From positions 20,204 to 84,203 of the forward strand of contig NZ_VCHX02000129.1 in NCBI RefSeq assembly GCF_005768555.2: 64,000 nucleotides of DNA, given 5' to 3'. Positions 1-7,963 of the stretch are shown in pieces. The notes under the pieces were generated by a model that made no database searches, was not told the origin of the DNA, and worked only from the letters and a program-made list of their open reading frames with translations. Position 1 is the first letter of the stretch. Every line of letters starts with the position of its first letter. The position numbers and the translations under genes are program-made. Source of the DNA: Streptomyces sporangiiformans (GTDB lineage Bacteria; Actinomycetota; Actinomycetes; Streptomycetales; Streptomycetaceae).

Positions 1-1
1 C

Positions 2-125
2 GGGGTCGTGTGCCGGTGCGTCCGCCCGTCGCCGCGGGGGCGTACGGCCCTGTGTTGGTAAGTACGTGCGGGTTTCCTGAGACAAGCCCTACGCGACGGG
101 TGATGACGCACCGGCACACGACCCC
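2..125. repeat. Long inverted repeat at window edge
   Basis: Positions 2-22 and 105-125 are perfect 21-base reverse complements (starting GGGGTCGTGT). After a small internal loop a further 8 bp pair (25-32 CCCGTCGC with 93-100 GCGACGGG). The result is a stem-loop of about 29 bp with a loop of about 60 nt, much larger than the terminators elsewhere in the window. I see no gene in the 392 bases before mutY. It could be a structured RNA, a miniature element, or the terminator of a gene left of the window. Confidence 0.75.
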
Positions 126-160
126 TCCCGCCGGTGACCAACTGCGGGAGAGTGGGGGTG

Positions 161-312
161 CGCCTTTTCAGGGGGCGCTGGGGAAACGAGGGTGAGTGGG
201 TCGCGCCCCTCAGGGGCGCGGGGAACTGCGCGACCAGCCACAACCCACCCGCAGCCGAAAGACGAACCCCGGGGGCCTGGGGGCGCAGCCCCCAGTTTCG
301 GGAAAGGGTGGG
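161..312 (+). repeat. Dispersed intergenic repeat, copy 1
   Basis: This non-coding block contains a core at 208-232 (CAGGGGCGCGGGGAACTGCG) and a palindrome at 277-295 (CTGGGGGCGCAGCCCCCAG). The same two modules occur in inverted orientation at 26073-26250. From memory, repeats of this kind are common between Streptomyces genes. The rest of 126-392 shows only short GC-rich sequence and the mutY ribosome-binding region. Confidence 0.65.
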
Positions 313-392
313 GTTGGGGAAAGAAAACCCGCCCCCACACGCGCACCGCTAAACGCGCCCCGCGCCCCCCGCATGGCAGGATCGGAACCGCC

Positions 393-1304
393 ATGACTGC
401 GCCCACGAAGCCGAACCCCAGCAGCCCCTCAGCCGACGCCCTGCACGGCCCCGTAATCGACTGGTTCGAGGAGAACGCGCGCGACCTGCCATGGCGGCGG
501 GCCGCAGCCGGGCCGTGGGGGGTGATGGTCAGTGAGTTCATGCTGCAGCAGACACCGGTGAGCCGCGTACTGCCGGTGTACGAGCAGTGGCTCGCCCGCT
601 GGCCCCGCCCCGCGGACCTCGCCAAGGAATCCCCCGGCGAAGCCGTCCGCGCCTGGGGCCGCCTCGGCTACCCGAGGCGCGCGCTGCGCCTGCACGGCGC
701 AGCGGTCGCCATAGCGGAGCGCCACGGCGGCGACGTACCCACGGAACACGCCCAGTTGCTCGCGCTGCCCGGCATCGGCGAGTACACCGCGGCGGCCGTG
801 GCGTCCTTCGCGTACGGGCAGCGCCACGCCGTCCTCGACACGAACGTGCGCCGCGTGTTCGCGCGAGCGGTCACCGGCGTGCAGTACCCCCCGAACGCCA
901 CCACCGCCGCCGAACGCAAGCTCGCCCGCGCCCTGCTGCCGGAGGACGAGCACACGGCCTCGCGCTGGGCCGCCGCGTCCATGGAACTCGGCGCGCTGAT
1001 CTGCACGGCGAAGAACGAGAGCTGCGTACGGTGCCCGATCGCGGCCCAGTGCGCCTGGCGCCTCGCCGGCAAACCCGAGCACGAGGGCCCGCCGCGCCGC
1101 GGCCAGACGTACGCCGGCACGGACCGCCAGGTGCGCGGACGGCTGCTCGCCGTCCTGCGCGACGCGGTCGGTCCCGTTCCGCAGGCGGCGCTCGACCGCG
1201 TCTGGAACGAGCCGGTCCAGCGCGCCCGCGCCCTGGACGGCCTGGTCGCGGACGGTCTGGTCGAACCCCTCCCGGGCCGTCTGTACCGGCTTCCGCTCAG
1301 CTGA
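393..1304 (+). CDS. mutY: A/G-specific adenine DNA glycosylase MutY
   Basis: Removes adenine mispaired with 8-oxoguanine in the base-excision GO repair system. The 303-residue product has a helix-hairpin-helix glycosylase core with catalytic Glu48 in VSEFMLQQT and catalytic Asp149 in VLDTNVRR. The [4Fe-4S] loop is complete: Cys204, Cys211, Cys214 and Cys220 in C-x6-C-x2-C-x5-C spacing. The C-terminus is short, so the NUDIX-like 8-oxoG-recognition domain is reduced compared with E. coli MutY. The frame stays open upstream to 192 through repeat DNA; ATG 393 was chosen because homology begins just after it and AGGATCGGAA precedes it. It appears to be monocistronic. Confidence 0.93.
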   Translation: MTAPTKPNPSSPSADALHGPVIDWFEENARDLPWRRAAAGPWGVMVSEFMLQQTPVSRVLPVYEQWLARWPRPADLAKESPGEAVRAWGRLGYPRRALRLHGAAVAIAERHGGDVPTEHAQLLALPGIGEYTAAAVASFAYGQRHAVLDTNVRRVFARAVTGVQYPPNATTAAERKLARALLPEDEHTASRWAAASMELGALICTAKNESCVRCPIAAQCAWRLAGKPEHEGPPRRGQTYAGTDRQVRGRLLAVLRDAVGPVPQAALDRVWNEPVQRARALDGLVADGLVEPLPGRLYRLPLS

Positions 1305-1584
1305 CGCACAGATTCGCGCGGCGACCCACAGGTCCCCCTCAGCCCACTGATACGTAGCCCGGCAAGCAAATCCCCCCATTCCCACCCGATCCCCCACGCC
1401 CCTTTAACCCCGCCCTACTTCCGTTACACAACCGACGGACAGCCGAGCGTTCACCGCAGGCTCGCTCGGACAGCCCCGTGACAACGCCTCCGTAACTTCA
1501 TTGCCGTACCGCCGAAGTGCGGCACGGCAAGCGAAGAAGAGCCGACATCAATGAGTCGGGAACGGGGAACGGAGGCGGTTGGAC

Positions 1585-2136
1585 ATGGCGCACGGCGAGG
1601 TGCTCGAGTTCGAAGAGTATGTACGCACACGGCAGGACGCGCTGCTGCGCAGTGCCCGCCGTCTGGTCCCGGACCCGGTCGACGCGCAGGACCTGCTGCA
1701 GACCGCTCTGGTACGGACGTACGGCCGCTGGGACGGCATAGCCGACAAGCGTCTCGCCGACGCCTATCTGCGCCGCGTCATGATCAACACGCGTACGGAG
1801 TGGTGGCGGGCCCGCAAGCTGGAGGAGGTCCCCACCGAGCAGCTGCCGGAGGCGAGCGTTGACGACTCCACCGAACAGCACGCCGATCGCGCACTGTTGA
1901 TGGACATCCTTAAGGTTCTGGCTCCGAAGCAGCGCAGCGTCGTGGTGCTGCGACACTGGGAGCAGATGTCCACGGAAGAGACGGCCGCCGCCCTCGGCAT
2001 GTCGGCCGGTACGGTCAAGAGCACGCTGCACCGGGCGCTGGCCCGGCTCCGCGAGGAGCTGGAAAGCCGGGACTACGAAGAGCGCGGCGCTCGCGCGCTC
2101 GAACCGACAAAGGAGCGGGAGCGTTGCGCGGCCTAG
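1585..2136 (+). CDS. sigE: ECF RNA polymerase sigma factor SigE
   Basis: A SigE-type extracytoplasmic-function sigma factor of 183 residues. Region 2 includes DAQDLLQTALVRTYGRW. Region 4 includes LAPKQRSVVVLRHWEQ and the helix-turn-helix MSAGTVKSTLHRALARL. ATG 1585 has an ideal GGAGGCGG six bases upstream; an in-frame TTG at 1579 overlaps that site and is less likely. The gene is first of sigE-cseA-cseB-cseC, known in S. coelicolor as the cell-envelope stress system induced by lytic enzymes and wall antibiotics. There the promoter is switched on by CseB. I could not define a confident promoter in 1305-1584. Confidence 0.93.
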   Translation: MAHGEVLEFEEYVRTRQDALLRSARRLVPDPVDAQDLLQTALVRTYGRWDGIADKRLADAYLRRVMINTRTEWWRARKLEEVPTEQLPEASVDDSTEQHADRALLMDILKVLAPKQRSVVVLRHWEQMSTEETAAALGMSAGTVKSTLHRALARLREELESRDYEERGARALEPTKERERCAA

Positions 2137-2143
2137 GCACAAG

Positions 2144-2165
2144 GGCCCCACAGGGCCGTGGGGCC
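2144..2165 (+). terminator. Intra-operon hairpin between sigE and cseA
   Basis: GGCCCCAC (2144-2151) and GTGGGGCC (2158-2165) form a perfect 8-bp stem with a 6-base loop, ending one base before the cseA ATG. In S. coelicolor most sigE transcripts are reported to end just after sigE, so this is the likely partial terminator. Because it also covers the cseA ribosome-binding region it could limit translation of cseA. Confidence 0.75.
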
Positions 2166-2780
2166 ATGAAGGCGGTGATCACGGCGGTGGCCGTGCTCGC
2201 CGCCCTCGGCCTTTTGGTCTCCGCCTGCGGCACGGGCGGCACCGGCGCCCGCGACGAGGGCCCGGCCCACTCCGACTCGGTGGCGGTGGACGCCGCCACC
2301 CCCTCCCCCTCGGCCTCGGCCTCCAAGGCCGCGCCCCGCGTGAACGCGGTCCGCCTCGTCAAGGACGACCCGAAGGTCAGCGCGGCGGTCAAACGCGGCC
2401 TGAAGCCGTGCGTCGGCGACGAGTACCCGGTCGACGTGTCGTACGGCAACCTCACCCAGGGCTCCGCGAGCGACATCGTCATCAACGTACTGACCTGCGG
2501 TGACGCGGTCGGTGTCGGCTCGTACGTGTATCGCGAGGAAGGCGACGCGTACCGGAACGTCTTCAAGGCCGAGGAGCCTCCTGTGTACGCGGAGATCGAC
2601 CGGGGCGATCTGGTGATCACGCAGCAGGTGTACGAGAACGGCGACTCCCTGGAGTATCCGTCCGGCGAGGAAGTGATCACGTACCACTGGGCCGCGAACC
2701 GCTTCACGGAGCAGGCCCGCACGCGCAACGACTACAGCAAGGTGGTCGGCGGCGAGACGCCGACCCCGGCCGAGAACTGA
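2166..2780 (+). CDS. cseA: CseA lipoprotein, negative modulator of SigE response
   Basis: Predicted lipoprotein of 204 residues. The N-terminus MKAVITAVAVLAALG is followed by lipobox VSAC with the acylated Cys21, so it should sit on the outer face of the membrane. A Ser/Pro/Ala-rich linker follows, then a compact domain without a recognisable enzyme motif. In S. coelicolor CseA dampens sigE expression, probably through the CseC sensor domain. I chose ATG 2166 because it gives a proper lipoprotein signal; an upstream TTG at 2124 would put a non-signal extension in front. It follows sigE after 29 bases containing a hairpin. Confidence 0.88.
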   Translation: MKAVITAVAVLAALGLLVSACGTGGTGARDEGPAHSDSVAVDAATPSPSASASKAAPRVNAVRLVKDDPKVSAAVKRGLKPCVGDEYPVDVSYGNLTQGSASDIVINVLTCGDAVGVGSYVYREEGDAYRNVFKAEEPPVYAEIDRGDLVITQQVYENGDSLEYPSGEEVITYHWAANRFTEQARTRNDYSKVVGGETPTPAEN

Positions 2781-2855
2781 CCTACTGACCACCCCTGGCC
2801 ACCCCTGACCGGCCCTGGCGGCCCTGGCGAGAACACCTAGGACTGAGAGCACCGG

Positions 2856-3575
2856 ATGGCAGAGCAGACCCATGTCCTGTTCGTCGAGGACGACGACGTC
2901 ATCCGCGAGGCCACCCAGCTCGCGCTGGAGCGTGACGGCTTCGTGGTCACCGCCATGCCCGACGGCCTCGCGGGCCTCGAGGCGTTCCGGGCGAAGCGGC
3001 CCGACATCGCCCTGCTGGACGTGATGGTGCCGGGCCTGGACGGTGTCTCTCTGTGCCGCCGCATCCGTGACGAGTCCACGGTCCCCGTGATCATGCTGTC
3101 GGCCCGCGCCGACTCGATCGACGTCGTCCTGGGCCTGGAAGCGGGCGCCGACGACTATGTGACAAAGCCCTTCGACGGGGCTGTCCTGGTCGCCCGGATC
3201 CGCGCGGTGCTGCGACGCTTCGGGCACGCGGGCCGCCCGCTTTCCGCGGCCGAGGCGGAGAGCTCGTCAACTGTCGGGAGCGGAGGTGTGCTGTCGTTCG
3301 GCGACGGTGACCTGGAGATCGACACCGAGGGCATGGAGGTCCGCAGGGGCGGTGCGCCGGTGGCGCTGACGCCCACCGAGATGCGGCTGCTCCTGGAGTT
3401 CTCCTCCGCGCCCGGTACGGTCCTGTCGCGCGACAAGCTCCTGGAACGGGTGTGGGACTACGGCTGGGGCGGTGACACCCGGGTCGTCGATGTCCATGTG
3501 CAGCGGTTGCGTACGAAGATCGGCCAGGACCGGATCGAGACGGTCCGCGGTTTCGGCTACAAGTTGAAGGCCTGA
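2856..3575 (+). CDS. cseB: Response regulator CseB
   Basis: OmpR/PhoB-class response regulator of 239 residues. The receiver domain (about 1-120) has the acidic pocket EDDD near residue 12, phospho-acceptor Asp55 in LLDVMVPG and Lys in VTKPFD. The C-terminal winged helix includes LTPTEMRLLLEF and DTRVVDVHVQRLRTKIG. The partner kinase gene cseC starts six bases after the stop. In S. coelicolor CseB activates the sigE promoter when the envelope is damaged, giving the operon positive feedback. A Ser/Glu-rich linker of about 25 residues separates the domains. Confidence 0.92.
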   Translation: MAEQTHVLFVEDDDVIREATQLALERDGFVVTAMPDGLAGLEAFRAKRPDIALLDVMVPGLDGVSLCRRIRDESTVPVIMLSARADSIDVVLGLEAGADDYVTKPFDGAVLVARIRAVLRRFGHAGRPLSAAEAESSSTVGSGGVLSFGDGDLEIDTEGMEVRRGGAPVALTPTEMRLLLEFSSAPGTVLSRDKLLERVWDYGWGGDTRVVDVHVQRLRTKIGQDRIETVRGFGYKLKA

Positions 3576-3580
3576 CGGAC

Positions 3581-5002
3581 ATGCGGGGGACCCCTACGAA
3601 CCAGGACCGGCGCCACAGATCCGGGCGCCCGGGCCGGCGCGCCGAGCAGGCGGGGCTGCGTACCGAAGAGCCGGACGGCACGAGAAAGCTCCGTACCGGA
3701 AAGCTGCGTACGGGCATCAGGTGGAAGCTGACCGCCGCGATCGCGGCGGTCAGCGCCCTGGTGGCCGTCGCGCTGAGCCTGGTCGTCCACAACGCCGCCC
3801 GGGTCTCGATGCTCGACAACGCGCGCGACCTGGCGGACGAGCGCGCCCAGATCGCGCAGCGGAACTACGAGATCTCCGGACGCACCACCTTCCCCGGCAT
3901 CAAGATCGACGACCCCGGCGCGCCGAAGGACCTTCTGGCGAAGGCCAGGGCCGGCCGACGGGCCACGTATGTGTCGGAGCGTTCAGACGGCGTGCCGGAC
4001 ATCTGGGCGGCCGTGCCCCTCAAGGACGGCCGGGTCCTGTCGCTGCACACACGGTTCACCGACCGCAGCGCCACCGTGATGAAGGATCTCGACCAGGCGC
4101 TGCTCATAGGCTCGATCGCGGTCGTCTTCGGCGGCTGCGCGCTCGGCGTCCTCGTCGGCGGCCAGCTCTCGCGGCGGCTGCGCAAGGCGGCCACGGCGGC
4201 CCAGCAGGTCGCCGAGGGCGAGACACATGTACGGGTGCGGGACGCCATCGGCGGTGTCGTACGCGACGAGACGGACGACCTCGCGCGGGCCGTGGACGCG
4301 ATGGCGGAGGCGCTGAGCCAGCGGCTCGAGGCGGAGCGGCGGGTGACCGCCGACATCGCGCACGAGCTGCGCACCCCGGTGACCGGGCTGCTCACGGCGG
4401 CCGAGCTGCTGCCGCCGGGCCGGCCGTCGGAGCTCGTACGGGACCGGGCGCAGGCGATGCGCACGCTCGTCGAGGACGTCCTGGAGGTGGCGCGGCTGGA
4501 CAGCGCGTCCGAGCGGGCCGAATTGCAGGACATCATGCTGGGCGAGTTCGTGACCCGGCGGGTGGCGGCGAAGGACGCGGGCATCCAGGTGCGGGTGGTG
4601 CACGAGTCGGAGGTCACCACCGACCCTCGCCGCCTGGAGCGGGTTCTCATCAACCTGCTGGTCAACGCCGCCAAGCATGCGAGGCCACCCATCGAGGTCA
4701 CGGTGGAGGGCCGGGTCATCCGCGTGCGCGACCACGGGCCCGGCTTCCCGGAGGAACTCCTCGCCGACGGCCCGAGCCGCTTCCGCACGGGCAGCAAGGA
4801 CCGCGCGGGCCACGGCCACGGCCTGGGCCTGACCATCGCTGCGGGCCAGGCCCGGGTGCTGGGCGCCCGGCTCACCTTCCGCAACGTACGCCCCGCCGGC
4901 GCGCCGGAGGGCGTGCCCGCCGAGGGCGCGGTGGCGGTGCTGTGGCTGCCGGAGCACGCACCGACGCGCTCGGGGAGCTATCCGATGCTGCCGGACGACT
5001 GA
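3581..5002 (+). CDS. cseC: Sensor histidine kinase CseC
   Basis: Membrane sensor kinase of 473 residues and partner of CseB. A basic cytoplasmic N-terminus of about 45 residues precedes a first membrane helix (AAIAAVSALVAVALSLVV). An extracellular sensor region of about 110 residues and a second helix (LIGSIAVVFGGCALGVLVGG) follow, then HAMP. The dimerisation box has phospho-acceptor His261 in DIAHELRTP. The ATPase domain has N box NLLVNAAKH, G1 box DHGPGF and G2 box GHGLGLTIA. The long N-terminal extension is unusual and may mean the true start is a little downstream. It ends the operon, followed by a strong hairpin. Confidence 0.92.
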   Translation: MRGTPTNQDRRHRSGRPGRRAEQAGLRTEEPDGTRKLRTGKLRTGIRWKLTAAIAAVSALVAVALSLVVHNAARVSMLDNARDLADERAQIAQRNYEISGRTTFPGIKIDDPGAPKDLLAKARAGRRATYVSERSDGVPDIWAAVPLKDGRVLSLHTRFTDRSATVMKDLDQALLIGSIAVVFGGCALGVLVGGQLSRRLRKAATAAQQVAEGETHVRVRDAIGGVVRDETDDLARAVDAMAEALSQRLEAERRVTADIAHELRTPVTGLLTAAELLPPGRPSELVRDRAQAMRTLVEDVLEVARLDSASERAELQDIMLGEFVTRRVAAKDAGIQVRVVHESEVTTDPRRLERVLINLLVNAAKHARPPIEVTVEGRVIRVRDHGPGFPEELLADGPSRFRTGSKDRAGHGHGLGLTIAAGQARVLGARLTFRNVRPAGAPEGVPAEGAVAVLWLPEHAPTRSGSYPMLPDD

Positions 5003-5005
5003 CGT

Positions 5006-5024
5006 CTTCCCGGTCACCGGGAAG
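5006..5024. terminator. Terminator after cseC
   Basis: CTTCCCGG (5006-5013), loop TCA and CCGGGAAG (5017-5024) form a perfect 8-bp stem. GACG at 5001-5004 can extend it with CGTC at 5027-5030. It lies between the convergent cseC and the VOC gene and could serve both. Confidence 0.7.
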
Positions 5025-5054
5025 TGCGTCGCGGCCAGGATTCAGGGCACCGGC

Positions 5055-5501
5055 TCAGCACGCCCAGTCCTTGTCCGTGTCGAGGCCGCCCTCGCGTCGC
5101 TGGGTGAACGAGAACCAGTTTCCGGAGTCGTCGCGGAACAGCGCTTCCGTGCCGTAAGGACGCTCCTGCGGCTCCTGCAGGAACTCCACGCCGCGGTCCT
5201 TGAGCTTCTTGTAGTCGCCGTGGATGTCGTCGGTGATCAGCACGCCCGCTCCGAGCGCCCCCTTGGCCACCAGCTTCTTGATCATCTCGGTGGACTCCGG
5301 GTCCATCACGGGCCCGCCCGGGACCATCAGCGTGAGCTCGACGTCGGGCTGGTTCGGGGAGCCGACGGTGAGCCAGCGCATGCCGCCCTCGCCCATCGTC
5401 ATGTCCGTACGCACCTCCAGGCCCAGCTTCTGGGTGTAGAACTCCTTGGCCCGGTCCTGGTCGAGGACCCAGACGGTCGAGATGGCGAGACCCTTGATCA
5501 T
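5055..5501 (-). CDS. VOC-family (glyoxalase/bleomycin-resistance fold) protein
   Basis: Protein of 148 residues with the vicinal-oxygen-chelate fold: an N-terminal beta strand (LAISTVWVLDQDRAKEFY) and the typical ending FRDDSGNWFSF. Such proteins use a metal to act on, or simply bind, small electrophiles or antibiotics; the substrate cannot be told here. ATG 5501 was chosen for an AGGGG site about six bases upstream and because homology begins there; upstream in-frame codons are repetitive. It lies 92 bases downstream of an AraC-type gene on the same strand, an arrangement I recall as common in Streptomyces, so the regulator probably controls it. Confidence 0.85.
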   Translation of the reverse strand: MIKGLAISTVWVLDQDRAKEFYTQKLGLEVRTDMTMGEGGMRWLTVGSPNQPDVELTLMVPGGPVMDPESTEMIKKLVAKGALGAGVLITDDIHGDYKKLKDRGVEFLQEPQERPYGTEALFRDDSGNWFSFTQRREGGLDTDKDWAC

Positions 5502-5593
5502 GGCGTACCCCTGCTGCAGATCGGCGGCCGGTCGTGTGATGCCCTGTCGTGTGATGCCTTGCTGTTGCCGTGCCACCCTAGGCAGCGCCGCCA

Positions 5594-6025
5594 TCAGTCC
5601 GCTTCTTCAGAATTGCGCTGTCCCTTGCCGGGTCCTGACCGGAAGCCCCCGGCCCACAGCATCGCGTAGCACCCCGGTATGAGCGCGGCCCCGCGTCCCA
5701 CGTTCTTCGCCCGGTACTCGCTCGGCGTCAGCCCCGTCCACGCCTTGAATCGGGCCGAGAACGTGCCGAGGCTGCTGAAGCCGACCAGGTGGCAGATCTC
5801 CGTCACCGACAGGTTCGCGGTGCGCAGCAGGTCTTCGGCCCGCTCGATCCGCCGGTGCGTCAGATACAGGCCGGGCGTCTCGCCGTACGCCTCCTTGAAG
5901 GCGCGTATGAAGTGATAGCGCGAGTACCCGGCATGCCCGGCCACCGCGTCCAGGTCGAGCTCCGGGTCGGCCCAGCCCCGGTCCATCGCGTCCTTGGCAA
6001 GCCGCAGCTGCCGCATCCTGTCCAC
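5594..6025 (-). CDS. AraC-family transcriptional regulator
   Basis: Short AraC/XylS regulator of about 143 residues consisting almost only of the double helix-turn-helix DNA-binding domain: LDAVAGHAGYSRYHFIRAFKE, then VTEICHLVGFSSLGTFSARFK. No separate effector domain is visible. The start is uncertain: GTG 6025 fits the usual family start, with ATG 6016 as alternative; the frame remains open to 6094. It sits directly upstream of the VOC gene in the same orientation and is likely its regulator. Confidence 0.82.
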   Translation of the reverse strand: MDRMRQLRLAKDAMDRGWADPELDLDAVAGHAGYSRYHFIRAFKEAYGETPGLYLTHRRIERAEDLLRTANLSVTEICHLVGFSSLGTFSARFKAWTGLTPSEYRAKNVGRGAALIPGCYAMLWAGGFRSGPGKGQRNSEEAD

Positions 6026-6148
6026 ACAACGATGCTGGCACGCCCCACTGACAACGCCCCCACACCGGGGCCGTCCAATCCGATGCACCCCCACCCACCC
6101 GCACGAACCCAGCCCGCCACGGAGAAGACCCCCCGGCGGCGGACACCG

Positions 6149-6166
6149 CCTGGAGGGCCCTCCAGG
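6149..6166. other. 18-bp perfect palindrome upstream of the AraC gene
   Basis: CCTGGAGGGCCCTCCAGG is a perfect palindrome between the stop of the MFS gene (6190) and the AraC start (6025), both on the minus strand. GGCGG and CCGCC lie just beside it. It could end the MFS transcript or be an operator for the AraC regulator. Confidence 0.5.
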
Positions 6167-6189
6167 TCAAGGCAGCGGACGCGTACCTC

Positions 6190-7809
6190 TCAGACGGCCT
6201 CAGCGACCGTCGGCTTCGCGTCCACGGGGCCACCGGCGTCCTCGGCCGACTTCGGCCCCGCCCCCCGCAGCGGCACCTCCTTCACGAACACGGCGGCGGC
6301 CAGAGCGACCACGGCCACGACCGAGCCGAGCAGGAACGCGGAATGCGTACCGGCGGAGACGGCATGCTGATAGGCCTCGCGGGCCGCGTCCGGCAGCTTG
6401 GCCAGACTCGCCGCATCCAGCTGCGCGGACTTCTCGGTGACCTTGGAGCCGAGCGCACCGGCACGCTCGGTCATCACGTCCTGCACGCGGTTGTTGAACA
6501 GGGCGCCCATGATCGCGACGCCGAAGGACGAGCCGAGCGTACGGAACAGGGTGGTGGACGAGGACGCGACGCCCATGTCCTTCATCTCGACGCTGTTCTG
6601 GGCCACCAGCATGGTGATCTGCATCAGGCAGCCCATGCCCGCGCCGACAACGGCCATGTACAGGCCCGAGGTCAGCCGAGTGGTCTCGGTGTCCATCTGC
6701 GCGAGCAGGAACAGACCGACGGTCATCAAGGCGCTGCCCACGATCGGGAAGACCTTGTACCTGCCCGACGCGGTGGTGACCCGCCCGGCGACCATCGAGG
6801 TGGCCAGCATCGCACCGAGCATCGGCAGGAGCAGCAGCCCGGAGTTGGTCGCGGACGCGCCCTGCACCGACTGCTGGTAGAGCGGTAGGAAGAGCACGGC
6901 GCCGAACATCACGAAGCCGGTGATGAAGCCGATGATCGACATCAGGCTGAAGTTGCGGCTGCGGAAGATGTGCAGCGGCATGACCGGCTCAGCGGCCCTG
7001 GTCTGCACGAAGAGGAAGCCGACGAGCGCGGCGACGCCGATCCCGATGAGCTCCATGATCATGGCCGAGCCCCAGGCGTACTCGGTGCCACCCCAGGTGG
7101 TGACGAGCACGATCGAGGTGATGCCGACCGTCAGCAGTGCGGCGCCCAGGTAGTCGATCCGCCCCCGCGACCGCTTCTTGGGCAGATGCAGTACGGCGCT
7201 GACGGCGATCAGGGCGATCACACCGAGCGGCAGGTTGATGTAGAAGGACCAGCGCCAGCCCCAGTGGTCGGTGATGGAGCCGCCGACCAGCGGTCCGGCG
7301 ATCATGGCGAGCGCCATCACCCCGGCCATCATGCCCTGGTACTTGCCGCGCTCCCGCGGCGGAATCAGATCACCGATGATCGCCATGACGCCGACCATCA
7401 GACCGCCGGCGCCGAGCCCCTGAATGGCACGGAAGCCGATCAGCTGCCCCATGTCCTGGGCCATGCCGCTGAGCGCGGAGCCGATCAGGAAGATCACGAT
7501 CGAGGTCATGAAGGCGCCCTTGCGCCCGTACATGTCGCCGAGCTTGCCCCAGATCGGGGTCGACGCGGCGGTCGCGAGCGTGTACGCGGTGACGACCCAC
7601 GCCAGGTGCTCCAGTCCGCCCAGCTCACCCACGATCGTCGGCATGGCCGTACCGATGATCATGTTGTCGAGCATCGCGAGCAGCATCGCGATCATCAGCG
7701 CGAGCAGAACGACGCGCACGCTCCTGGGTTGCTTGGCCCCGCCGCTGTCGCTGTCCCCGCCGCCTCTGTTGTCCGCCTCGGCTGTCTCGGTGCCCGCCAC
7801 TGTCCCCAC
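6190..7809 (-). CDS. MFS drug exporter, DHA2 (14-helix) family
   Basis: Membrane protein of 539 residues resembling EmrB/QacA-type proton-coupled exporters. The first helix (VVLLALMIAMLLAMLDNMI) carries the membrane-embedded Asp typical of DHA2 proteins. Motif A is GKLGDMYGRKG and motif C is seen as AGPLVGG. Hydrophobic segments account for about 14 helices. Start GTG 7809 has GGGGGGA directly upstream; GTG 7800 is possible. It is divergent from a TetR gene across a 154-base region with inverted repeats, which predicts repression by that TetR protein and induction by a drug-like compound. Confidence 0.92.
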   Translation of the reverse strand: MGTVAGTETAEADNRGGGDSDSGGAKQPRSVRVVLLALMIAMLLAMLDNMIIGTAMPTIVGELGGLEHLAWVVTAYTLATAASTPIWGKLGDMYGRKGAFMTSIVIFLIGSALSGMAQDMGQLIGFRAIQGLGAGGLMVGVMAIIGDLIPPRERGKYQGMMAGVMALAMIAGPLVGGSITDHWGWRWSFYINLPLGVIALIAVSAVLHLPKKRSRGRIDYLGAALLTVGITSIVLVTTWGGTEYAWGSAMIMELIGIGVAALVGFLFVQTRAAEPVMPLHIFRSRNFSLMSIIGFITGFVMFGAVLFLPLYQQSVQGASATNSGLLLLPMLGAMLATSMVAGRVTTASGRYKVFPIVGSALMTVGLFLLAQMDTETTRLTSGLYMAVVGAGMGCLMQITMLVAQNSVEMKDMGVASSSTTLFRTLGSSFGVAIMGALFNNRVQDVMTERAGALGSKVTEKSAQLDAASLAKLPDAAREAYQHAVSAGTHSAFLLGSVVAVVALAAAVFVKEVPLRGAGPKSAEDAGGPVDAKPTVAEAV

Positions 7810-7843
7810 TCCCCCCGGTACCGGCTACTGGGTACCGGCTCAT

Positions 7844-7914
7844 ACTTACTTGCCGCCCGGCAAGCTAGCTACACTGGGAAGGTAGACCTGCAACTAGCCG
7901 GTCGTCAAGTAAGT
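7844..7914. promoter_or_regulatory. Candidate TetR operators between MFS and TetR genes
   Basis: ACTTACTTG (7844-7852) and CAAGTAAGT (7906-7914) are exact reverse complements. Inside, CTTGCCG-CC-CGGCAAG (7849-7864) is a perfect inverted repeat. TetR proteins bind such palindromes, and this is the only region shared by the divergent promoters, so it is the likely control site for both genes. Confidence 0.6.
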
Positions 7915-7963
7915 TTTTCCTTACCCGAGTATGGGACCGACACGAGCCCGAGGAGCAGCCACG

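Noticed and set aside
192-392. N-terminal extension of MutY
   Set aside because: The extension would be translated from the dispersed repeat and has no similarity to MutY proteins; ATG 393 has a ribosome-binding region.
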